Shown piece after piece: positions 1 through 11,100 of a stretch of 64,000 nucleotides of DNA. Position 1 is the first letter of the stretch; every line of letters starts with the position of its first letter. The translations under genes and the position numbers were made by a program. The notes under the pieces were generated by a model that searched no databases, was not told where the DNA came from, and saw nothing but the letters and a program-made list of their open reading frames with translations. This DNA is from Dysidea avara (lineage: Eukaryota; Porifera; Demospongiae; Dictyoceratida; Dysideidae): contig NC_089278.1 of NCBI RefSeq assembly GCF_963678975.1, positions 14,737,959 through 14,801,958 on the forward strand, in the 5' to 3' direction.

Positions 1-229
1 ACTACATGTTTCCAATGAATGTTCTATTAGAGTAATTAGCTGACTGCTCTATTAGAGTATCTCGATCTTGTACACCTCCAATACTGATCCGGGTCCTTGT
101 TGCATAAACTTTAGCATAAATCCACTGATAATACCTTGGAAAGATGTTTATAAGATGGTTTTATGAGTATTTGTATTATTAGTGATCATATAATTTAGCT
201 AATATGCTAAGACAAAATTTCATTATAAT

Positions 230-900
230 TCTCAGCATCATATAAGTTGATCAAGTAAAGCCTAAATATGAAGGCTGAAGCCCCCCCTGCATCCACCCCT
301 GCTTGATATGGTTAGGTTTCCAAATCACTGAACAGGACATAACTTGCGATCTCACTAAGGAAATATACAAAGTTCTCTTGGCTGTCACTGTTTGATGCTT
401 GCTAAAGCTGAGATGGAGCAGTCCTAGCATTCTGTAGGTCTTAGGGATTATGTTTTGTAGTGTTGATCCCAAGATAGGTCTGATGATATTATAATACTGA
501 GATTTTTATGTGAACTATTTGTTAAAACCTGTGTGTCACTGAGCTATTTTGTAATTAGTGACTCGGATGACTTTTGCATTAATATAGGTGGACACTCTTT
601 TTTGGATTAAAGAACATATTATATCTCGTACTCCACAAAGTTGCTGAGTCTAAATCATTTTGAAACAGTGAAATATCTCCAGGACTACAAACAGTATTAT
701 AAATCTTGGTGTCGTCAATGAATAGTAAAGTTTTACTGATGGTAACACAAGATGGAAAATCATTCATGTAAATAATGAAGAGTAGGGGTCCCAAAATACT
801 TCCTTGGGGAACCCCAGATAGAACCGGCAAGGGGGTAAATAATGACTGACTGCATGCCAAAGCTGTATAGCTACATTGGTTAGTTATACATAGCTGCAAT
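230..900 (-). mobile_element. Non-LTR retrotransposon (LINE) reverse-transcriptase relic
   Basis: Two minus-strand coding fragments belong to one degraded LINE. The segment 899 to 579 contains the reverse-transcriptase signature GVPQGSILGPLLFIIYMND followed by the catalytic-type box LLFIDDTKIY, where the usual FADD reads FIDD. The segment 472 to 251 matches the region after the palm (LYISLVRSQVMSCSVIWKPN, normally ..SLVRS.L.YCS.VW.P). The reading frame is broken between the two parts, and the endonuclease and 3' end are not visible. The copy is probably dead. The clade cannot be decided by eye; CR1/Jockey-like is likely. Confidence 0.8.
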
Positions 901-1059
901 CACATGATTTACTCTATATAGCTAGAGATAGTATTTTATTGTATACATGTACTTGTAGCTACTGTTTTATTAAACTGATGCTATAGCTACATAGCCAAAT
1001 CACAGCACAGTTTAGCAGTTATAGTTAGCACTAAAATTTTGTTTTTGTACATTAGCGAT

Positions 1060-1122
1060 TTACCCAATGGGTTTTGCTAATCAATAATAATAAAATAATA
1101 ATAATAATAATAATAATAGTTG
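1060..1122. repeat. (AAT)n tract, possible retroelement 3' tail
   Basis: A run of AAT units (about 1,081-1,121) follows a sequence reading ACCCAATGGGTTTTGCTAATC. This resembles the simple-repeat tail at the 3' end of some LINEs or SINEs on the plus strand. No coding sequence is linked to it, so it could also be a plain microsatellite. Confidence 0.5.
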
Positions 1123-1264
1123 AATGCCATGGCTTGATTTCCTCCAACAACATGTATAATTATAGTATTAGTTGTATATAGAGGTATATGGCTAGCTATG
1201 ATTATTAAAAGTGCATGCGCGCCTATGCTAACACTATACGTACGTTGCATGCACATGACTTTAT

Positions 1265-1412
1265 AAAGGGGAAACATATTACCCGGGGAAACACATATCA
1301 CTGTGACTTGTAGGTCGCTAGCGAGTTAGTGATATGTGTGCGGGGAAACACGGATCCCTAGGGATATGTGTGCGGGAAACACGTTACCCGGGGAAACATA
1401 TATCACTGTGAC
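1265..1412. repeat. Interleaved direct and inverted short repeats
   Basis: Two near-identical 30-bp direct repeats lie at 1,278-1,307 and 1,383-1,412 (core TTACCCGGGGAAACA.ATATC). Between them, at about 1,327-1,352 and 1,361-1,383, are two copies of GATATGTGTGCGGG(G)AAACAC, partly the inverse of the first unit. The block falls in what would be intron 1 of the partial receptor gene. Its role is unknown. Confidence 0.6.
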
Positions 1413-1705
1413 ACCGCCCCTGGATAGCTACTAGCGTAACCGACGGGAAGCCGGATATAGTTGTAGCTTAAACATGAGCGGCCACGAGTGATTTGCCACA
1501 GGCACGAGTCCCGCAAAAAATGCCTTCTAATGTTTACATCCCCAGAATGCTGAAGCAGAAACATCTACAAGGTAGCTAGCTGTTGTCACGTGAAATCGCT
1601 GGAAGGGTCTCACCTTTTCGACCCTCACCCGGCACATATTTCAACCACTACTATAGCTATACAAAAAGTGTATGCACAGTGATTATACAAATCGTGTACA
1701 CGCAC

Positions 1706-1757
1706 CTTGTTTGAGAAGAAAGAGAACAAAGATTGTGAAAGCACTGCAAACGCCCAT
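1706..1757 (-). CDS. First exon (signal peptide) of a receptor-cluster gene, partial
   Basis: The ATG at 1,757 opens a 52-nt exon encoding MGVCSAFTIFVLFLLKQ plus one extra base. It is followed directly by a GTGCGT splice donor, so the intron is phase 1. The peptide is a typical secretory signal (short polar start, then a hydrophobic run). The exon has the same length and phase as the first exon of the large Ig/FN3 receptor gene (MSSCRGFVVFVLLLIKQ at 18,419-18,470), and the two upstream regions share a conserved block. The remaining exons must lie left of base 1, so the domain content is unknown. By position and orientation it is the third member of a tandem minus-strand cluster. I infer an Ig/FN3-type receptor, but only the signal exon is actually seen. 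Confidence 0.6.
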
Positions 1758-1819
1758 CCTTCCAAGGGAGAGATCACGCGACGACGTTTCATGATACTAC
1801 CGCACACAGGTATATAGGA

Positions 1820-1870
1820 TTTATGATGCAATCGAGAAATGAAAACGAAAGTTGTTTACAGGAAACCACA
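1820..1870 (-). promoter_or_regulatory. Conserved upstream block of receptor genes (copy 1)
   Basis: About 50 bp, beginning 63 nt upstream of the ATG at 1,757, matches 18,591-18,640 upstream of the large receptor gene. The shared core on the plus strand is TTTATGATGCAATC followed by GTTTACAGGAA. The second part contains a forkhead-like TGTTTAC next to an Ets-like AGGAA. Conservation is seen directly; factor binding is inference. Confidence 0.5.
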
Positions 1871-3630
1871 AACTCCACAAAATATTTAATAAAGGATACG
1901 AATGAATAGAATTATCATAACTAGCTCCTGCATGCATGGGCAGCATGGCTAACATCATCTTTTTGTTATTTTGATGGTATGAAAGTGGTGACCTTTAGCT
2001 ATTCGAATGTCACCATGGTTTAATATTTCTGCTATACATTACCAAAACAGCCAAAGGTGCTTTAAACTTTGAATAGTTATAGCTACTGTGTATCCACTGT
2101 TGAAAACTCACTGATCAGTTGGACTAAAGCTAGATGGCACTATATAGAGATATATATCAGCAAGGGTTCTTTGGCTGCTAAAATTGCTAAACTACTAACC
2201 AAATTGTAGTTTGCAAACCCCAAACATAATCCAAACAATTTTGTACCAATCTCTATGGTTCCTGAGTTGCAAAGATTCTGGAGAAGTTTGTGACTCAGCA
2301 ATTAAGTTGAAATCCATCAACTTAGTTGTTATCAGTGTGCATGCTTATTTACTGAACATATTGCCAGACTCATGGTCTATTTTACTTGGGGGCTGGTATA
2401 CATGGCCAGTTCACTGGGTCTGTCACTGTTTTTAATTTGGTATACATGAATGATATGTCTTCTCAGGGTCAACATGATGATGATACCATATAAGACAGCA
2501 TGACTATTTTAAAGGCTTCCAGGTACCACCTCACACTCAGATGAAGTGGTTTTAGTTTGTGGAATTGATGCTTTTAGTTTGGTTTATTTTGTATGATGGC
2601 CATTGTGGACAACTTACTTTGCCTTGGGATTTGTGCTAAAGGTTATGCAAGAATGGAATACTGCATGAATCAGTGCTGGAAGGGCACAAGATCGGTAGTA
2701 ATAGAGCAATCGCCTAACTACTCTAATAGAACATTCAACAGAATTATAGAAGTTGGTCCTGTTAATTCAACATGTCCTCATTACACATTATCTATATGCA
2801 ATCAAGAGCATGAGTCTATCTGAAATGCCTTCACCATTTACTGATGTACCTATTTGTACAGTATCTTAATGATAGTCAGAGTATCCTATTCAAGTACACA
2901 TGTCCTGCAAAGTAGGAAATTAGGAACCACACTGACTTTGATTCAGACTACGGATAGTTTGTGGCTGGTGTCTCTTTACCTCACAATTATATGTAGTCTT
3001 GTTTCCAGGTAGCACAGTAAGTCCCAAGTTGCTGCATGACAGATTCATCATTCATCAGGTTTGCTGATAGAAATGATTTTCCACCATCAGTGATACATTG
3101 CTGCATACACTACTGATTTAATGTTTATCTCCAGTATGTCATCTATGGCTCAGTATTTTGTGTATGCACATAGTGTGTACACATCAATGTGACATTACCA
3201 CACCACTGATGTACTGACACTTAGCTACCAGTGGCCCCATATTGCCTTGATTTGGGATAACGTTCTGTTTGTGCTGGCCTTCACAAACACCATATTATGC
3301 ACACTTCTTGACTGAATCATCTTCAGAAACATCTCACACCTACAACATATATATACCACTATAGCTCTGTGTAACTGAGCTGCTTTTTATTTGTTTTAGT
3401 ATTGTGATTTTCTGATACCAGTTAAACACCCTTGCATGTGTATCATTTCCATGGCATACACACTGCTTTGAATACTGGCAGTGGCACTGTTTATACATGC
3501 CCTATGGGTAGGTTGTCATGTTGGTGTATGTAATTGGTTGTATGTGACCCGATTATAGGTATAAGTATAATACAAATACGTACTATACTCAACTGTACAA
3601 TTTACGATGCAGCAATACATTAGAGTACAG
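1871..3630. other. Intergenic, no gene recognised
   Basis: This lies between the 3' end of the large receptor gene (stop at 3,631) and the upstream block of the next cluster gene. It holds one pair of the dispersed ACTCTAATAGARCA motif at about 2,698-2,740. Otherwise there is no coding or structural signal I can support. Confidence 0.5.
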
Positions 3631-6600
3631 CTACCTATATTCACTATCTTCCATGTTACGTTCAGACGTAACATATGAAGGGTTGTCACTCATGTCCATT
3701 TTACTCATAGTACCATAGGCAGGATTAGGTATGATCGTGTCTTTTCCTATTCCATCAGTGGCAACATGTACTACACGCCTGCTATCATTCACATCTTCAT
3801 AAATTGCTTCATCACAATCATTGTTTTGTTTTGTGGTAACAGAATACCTCACTTGATCCACACTTTTCTTAGTGTTGTTAAAATCATATCTATCAACAGA
3901 TCATAGAGCAGTATATACATCATTGTGCAAGTACTCGATCCTTACCTAGCTTTCTTCCTCTGCATCATACAGAATACATTGACCAATGCAGATATCACAA
4001 ACCCAATGACAAACACAGCTAGTAGAGTGGCCACAGCAGTGACAGGACTGTTATCGCACTCACCATATTGAGGGAATCGATGTATTGTAACTGAAACACA
4101 AACAAACATTCACAGTACAGTAAGCTCTATGTGAACCTCACCATTGGTATGGAACTCAATAGCCATGCTGTTGGCATACTACATAAAGATTACATATAAC
4201 AGAGATACACAAATACTACAACACAGTAGTTACCAGTTCATCAGCAGTGTGTGCTCTCACCACTACAACATGTGTAGTGTTAGCTGTTAGTGGAACACTA
4301 ATGTAATCTACTCCTCCGTAACTTGACCTACTCCCATCCCCCAATTCATAAGAGTATGGATAACTGATAATATTACTGACTGCCACTATACCACTAATGT
4401 ACCCGTACGATTGTCCATTATCACTGGCTACATCTGCAACTTCTTCATTGTACTGGGAGCTCACATTATACAGTAATAAACCCATGTAGTCTCTTTGAAC
4501 AATTATAGTATAGTACCTGTGTGGCCAGTACAATGTACAACTGGCCTGTAGCTCACTGTACCTTACTGTATGTCTCCATTAATGTTTGATGTCTCATATA
4601 TTATCAAACTAGCAGTGGTGTCTGTGGTGTCAGTCACTTGTGGGGTGGGTGGATCCGGAGGAACTACATATTATAGACAGTCAACAAAATAATGATGGTA
4701 AACAGATATAAAGGTGATTACCATCAGGCAAGGTAGTTATTGATAACTCTGCTATGTCACCAGGTCCCACACTGGTATAGGCTACCACACTAAACTGATG
4801 TTGTGTGCCTGGGAATAGTTCAGTGAAGTCAATTGAGTAAGTGATATCATTGGTAGCAGTCACATCCATTATGTCATAGTCATCAAACAGTTCCATTGCT
4901 CCAGTAGACTGGTTCAGGTACGTCTTGCTAACATTATAAAATACCTATGTAGGGAAACAGAGGACAGTAATTAACAGTTTGATGGTCTGTGCAAAACACA
5001 AATGTCTTCTAATTCTTAGCTGTCATAAGCCCCCATAGTCTGGAAGGTTTGGTGGGATCAGACAAGTCACCCACTTTTAGTGGTCCACAATTCTGCACAT
5101 ATAGAGTAGTCAACTACTCTAATATAACAATCACTCTATCCAATGCACTACATATGTGACATAATTTTAAGAAGTGTTGAAATATCACAAAAGAGTATAA
5201 CTGTACCACATCAAACCCACAAAGTTCACCAGAGAAAGCCCAATAAAAATTTTGAAGGTATGGGCCTTGATTGCTTAGTTCTAGTTCCATTCTACTTACT
5301 GTATATTCAATGATGAATCCATTGGGAGGATCAGGTCTTTGCCATGTGACACCAATATCAAATTTGGTGACATTCAAACTGCTCAGGGCACGAGGAGCAC
5401 TTGGAACTACACAAGAACACACACAGAGTGGGGCATGCATTACAATAACCTATCACATCAACACAGACTATAGCTAGCATTACCTCCTTCAGCAGTAGTA
5501 CCAACTGTTGCTGTTGATCGATCACCAATCAATTCCACTCCATTAAATATCGCCACAGCTGATACTTGAATCATGTATGTTACTGATCCATTGAGGTTAG
5601 TTAGTGTACCAGGAGACTCATTAAAGTTTGCTGTAAATTCTCCATCTTCTACAAGTTGTCTCTTCCTTGTACCCTCCATAATGGGACCATAGGTATTATT
5701 AACTGGCAAATAGAAAACAATGTAATAACTGATGACTCCATTGGGTACATAGGGCTCCATCCAGCTAACAGCTAACATTGAAGATGACAATCTTGACTGT
5801 ACTGTGACGTTAGAAACAGGATCAGGAGCTGTGGAATTTTTACAGTATTAAAATTTGTAAAACTGCTTTACTGAACAGCTTACCTTGTGGAAGTGTGGTC
5901 ACATTTACAGAATCACTAAACGGTCCTCCTCCCAAATAAGTATATGCTCTTATGTTAAGAGTGTAGAAGGTGTTGGGAGATAAACTTTCAATAGCCACTA
6001 TCAATGTGTCACTGCTACTAACATTTTGTCCACTATATGATGTGTCATTAGCTTCCCTATATTGTAGTTCATATTGTGTTATCACACCATTGGGAGTACT
6101 GGGTACTGTCCATGATATCACCAAATATCTAGCACCGATATCATCAACTGTCAGCAACTGAGGAGCTGAACTGGGAACTGTAAGTAATTACATATATAAG
6201 TATACACCATGATTTGTGCAATAAAAAAATAATATGTATTCACAAGGTATAGTCAAACACTCTCACCATCTTGTCCTGATAATCCAAGCACAGGATCACT
6301 GAATGGTCCAGTTCCATTAATATTACTAGCAGCTACTTCTATTGAGTAGTTAACATAAGCCACTAATCCTGATATCAGTGATGACAAGTTGTCACCATTC
6401 ACTACACTCGTCACTTCTACTTCACCACTACCCACTCTACTGTATCTGATCATATATCCAGTGAGGTCACCATTAACATGTTCTACTAGTGGTCTACTGT
6501 ATCTCACTAATAACATTGCTGGATCAACACCAGTTAGGTTGATGTCTTGTGGGGGACCATCAGGAACTACATGTATATAGAACACATCATATTGTGCGGC

Positions 6601-8072
6601 ATGCAATAGTACATTTAAATTATTCTAACATACTAGGTATTAGTTTTGTGACTGCTTACAGTGGCAGATGAGCACCTGCTAGGCTTCAAAATGGATGAGG
6701 CCAAACATTGAACATGTTGTATGGAAAGGCAAAGCTGTAGTAAGGCACACACAGTGTTGGGAAAGTTACTTTTTAAAAGTAACTAGTTACATATTACATA
6801 TTACTTGCAACTGAACTATTTAGTTACAGTTACACATTACCCATAAAATAAAGTAACTATAATAATATTACATATTATATTACTTTGTGTCCACAGCCTT
6901 AAGCTGTCATGTGTGAAACTACCACCTTATCACGTGACATGATTGCATTGTTGGACAATGTGCAAATCTTGGTTATAAGTAAGGAGCTGGTGAATAAGCT
7001 TCATTCAGTAGGCTACATTACTTCGTTGTGGCTTGGCATTACTCAGTGGATTATTAATGAGATTAGTAACTTCATTACTCGTAGTAATAATATTACATAA
7101 TATTAGATTCGTTACAGTAACTATATTACTTAGGTAACGCGTTACATTTGTAAGTAAAGTAACTTGAGTTATATTACTTGTTTCTACAGCACATTTCGTT
7201 ATATTACTTAGATACCACAAAAGCAATATCATTACATAACACGTTACATAAGTAACATGTTACTCCCAACACTGGGCACACATGATTGAAATAAAATGTG
7301 ATTTCTCTATTAGGACCTTCACACAGCATCACGATATCATGTAGTACTAAAATTCTCTTAATTCAAGCTCAGTATCTTGGTTAACAAAGCAGCGGCCAAT
7401 GGTAGCTACACCAAGATCGCTGTACTTATCTTTATGCACAATTGCTTACCATCTGACCAAGTCATCACTCTTACTTGAACACTTAAAGGACCAGCCACTC
7501 CACCAAAATCAGCTTGTACTCTGATGTCATAACTCACAAACTCTTCCAGATCATTAATGGTGTGTACAGTTGTTGAAGATGTTGCAGTACCATCACTGGC
7601 AAACTCCTCCACTGCATCATAAGATAAAACGTAACCACTTATCAAGTCGGCATTAGCTGGGGGTGGATCCCATCTCACCACAACAATACGAGCTGATGTC
7701 ACCTCAACAACAACATTTATAGGAGCACCATCTGTAGGTGATTCATATCCAATAATCACATATTAAATTTCTTACATGTTTGTTGGGAGATTTCAGAAGA
7801 ATAGTTTCCATCCCCAACTCTGGTAGATGCCCTCACTCTCAACTGATACTCAGTGTCAACATCTAATCCACTTACAGTGTACATTAGTGTAGTAGCAGAT
7901 AATGTTACACTAGTGTATGATGAGTCAACAGATCTCCTGTACTCCATCATGTATTGTGTGATGATACCATTGGCTGGATCAGGTGACATCCATGATAAAC
8001 TAACTGCACTATCATTAACACCATCTACTGTCAATGATCTTGGTACACTTGGTACTATAATGGTATATATAT

Positions 8073-8115
<43 letters not shown>

Positions 8116-11100
8116 TATACAATTAGGCAGTTATCACACAGTACACTATACTGTATAGTAGAGACCATGAAAGTTTGGGTTGAGTCCTACCAAAAAATTT
8201 CCCAAAAACTAGCTTTTTTGTTTATATGACTGAGTTTTCTGCTGACTGACCGACCAACTGACTGACTGAATGACCGACTGACTGACTGACTGACTGACTG
8301 ACTGACTGACTGACCAACAGACCAACCAACTGACTGACTGATGTCTTCAGATCAGCATTACTCAATAACAGCTACAGCTATGGGCTTGATTTTGTCACTA
8401 GTAAACACAACAGGTGCCTTTTGGCATTCCGCTGTATGTGTCCTCCTTTGTGTCCCATTTCCTTTCACTGATGTACATTTTCCATTAGTGATTTGATTGA
8501 TTGCACAGGCACTTTTATTCTTCTTTTGAAATGCTGTGCAACATGCCAAAAACACTTTTCAGTAATTGATGCATGTAGAACAACATTTTTTAATGCAGTA
8601 TGTGTGGGTTTAATTATATTGCAAAAAAGCAAATAAACTAGAACAAGGAATATTAGGTATCGTAGAAACAAAAAGTATCAATATAAAGCAGAGGAGGATG
8701 CCTACACCTGCAGATATATACTATTGGACATTTAATCCATATACTACTTTAGCATGTATTGATGACTGAAGCAGATTGGTATATCTACAGGTGTAGGCAA
8801 CCTCCCTTGCTCCACTACTTTGTATTTCTACGTTCCCTAAAATTCTTAAATTTTGTTTACTTCTATATACTATTTTGCAAAATAACAAATACTTTCATGC
8901 CTATATTAGTACAACCAAATACACTGAATGTAATAATGATTCATAATCAAATCCTTACCATCTTGTCCTGATAATCCAAACACAGGATCACTGAATGGTC
9001 CAGTTCCATTAATATTATTAGCAGCTACTTCTATTGAGTAGTTAACATAAGCCACTAATCCTGATATCAGTGATGACAAGTTGTCACCATTCACTACACT
9101 CATCACTTCTACTTCACCACTACCCACTCTACTGTATCTGATCATATATCCAGTGAGGTCACCATTAACATGTTCTACTAGTGGTCTACTGTATCTCACT
9201 GATAACATTGCTGGATCAACACCAGTTAGGTTGATGTCTTGTGGGGGACCATCAGGAACTGAAAACAACAAGCATGTAACAGTTAAGCCTACAGCTTAAA
9301 CTATAAGGTTGTCATGTTGGTTGTCGTACAAGAAAATTCACATAAAAATCAACCAATGAACAATGAAAGGCAAGCAGACACTGGTATCTTATTAGCAATT
9401 GTGATATCATCTCACAAATGAAAGAAACTGTAACCAACTTGAGATTGACTGTATGCAGAAGAAAATTGCCTTATTATAATTAACCAAGACAGTTGTAATT
9501 TTTCAATACAGAGAAATCGATATACTTACATATAACGTACACTTTATAATTCTGACAACTCATGACTTACCAGATGATAAGGTCATTATTGATACTACTT
9601 GACTAGGGGCTCCCAATGTTTCACCAAACATAGCTTGTATTGTTATACGATAAGTGGAAAACTCTTCTGGTAGGTCTATTGTAGCACTTCTCATTGTCAC
9701 TGTCACATTTCCATCATTCACAAAAGTCTCCACACCATCATAATACACAATATAACTAGTGACCATGTCAGCATCAACTGGTGGTGGATCCCATGTTACC
9801 ATTACTCTACTAGGTGACTGTTGTATCATCACCATCACATTTGTAGGTGTTGTACCCTCTGAAATAGTATAAGAAGTAGTTAGTAAAGACTGATAAGTGA
9901 TGGTGTATTGTAAAGGTATATAGTTACCGTATAACAACAAAATTAATATTGGCGAAACTAATATTTGGCGATTTGCTATAAAATTGCAGTTGGCGAAACT
10001 TTAATTTGGCAAAATGCTCTTACTGAAAAATTGGAGGTGCACGTGAGTGGTATAAGGACAAAGTGTGCATGTTGTAGTGTATGATCCTTTTGTGCTGAAA
10101 TGTTATGGATTCAATCACTGCATGCACCAGTCTGGTCTAGTTGCTTTTATGACTGAACCGGGTCTGGATCTTTAAAGAACATCTGGATCCTGCAAATTTT
10201 TTGTGGGACACACCCACTTATCAGGATTGTTTGGCATACGTAGAGCCTCACCCATTTATCAATGTCTGCACATGAATTCATGTCTGTTGCTATCTGTAAG
10301 CTTACGTGGAGCCACGCCCACTAATCAAGTATGAGGTCTAGTCTAGTCCGTAAGCCACACCCATTTGCATGCTAGAACCGTGCTAACTTACCAATAAGGT
10401 GTGTCAACTAAATAAGGTGTGTCTACGAAGTCATACTTGGTTTGTGAAACCTGTTTCAACAACTGCCATCAAAAGCTTGGACTATGCTAGGACATAAGGT
10501 ATGAAAATAATATTTGACGAAATCTAAATTTGGTGGTTTAGTGACAAATCACTAATTCGCCAAATTTAGTTCACCATCAAATTTATTTGATATACGGTAT
10601 ATGATCCTCTGGTCTATTCAATAGTGCATAAAACTATTAATTTAAAATGATTCGAGTGATAAAAGTAGTGAAACAAGAGATGATAGTAGTTATGAGGGAA
10701 AATCCCAACTTGCCATTGTAGCAATGTGAGAAATCCCTAAATTGGCATGTTTTCACCACCTTTTCAATGCCAAAGTAGAGATTTTACCACATTGTCACAG
10801 GATTTTCCTTCATAACCCATTGTTGCTTGTTTCACTACTTTTTATCGCTGGAACCCTATTTTTTTTAAAAAGTAATAATTTTATTGCACTAGTTATCAAG
10901 TTTTTTTGTTTAGTATAATTATAAAATATACATGTGGCTGTATTAGAGTATCTCGATCTCGCTGCAGCAGATTAAACTAGGGGGTGTGGTACAGTACCCT
11001 GTTTGATACGGAGCTAGAGGCATGGCCTTAGTACTGATTATTAGAGGTATGGTGGTATATTCTGATTGTTTAAGAGGTGTGGTTCATTGCAATCATTTAT

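Noticed and set aside
8222-8340. A possible CRISPR-like or satellite array of GACT units.
   Set aside because: Units are 4 bp with no spacers. It is a microsatellite within a dispersed repeat in an animal genome.
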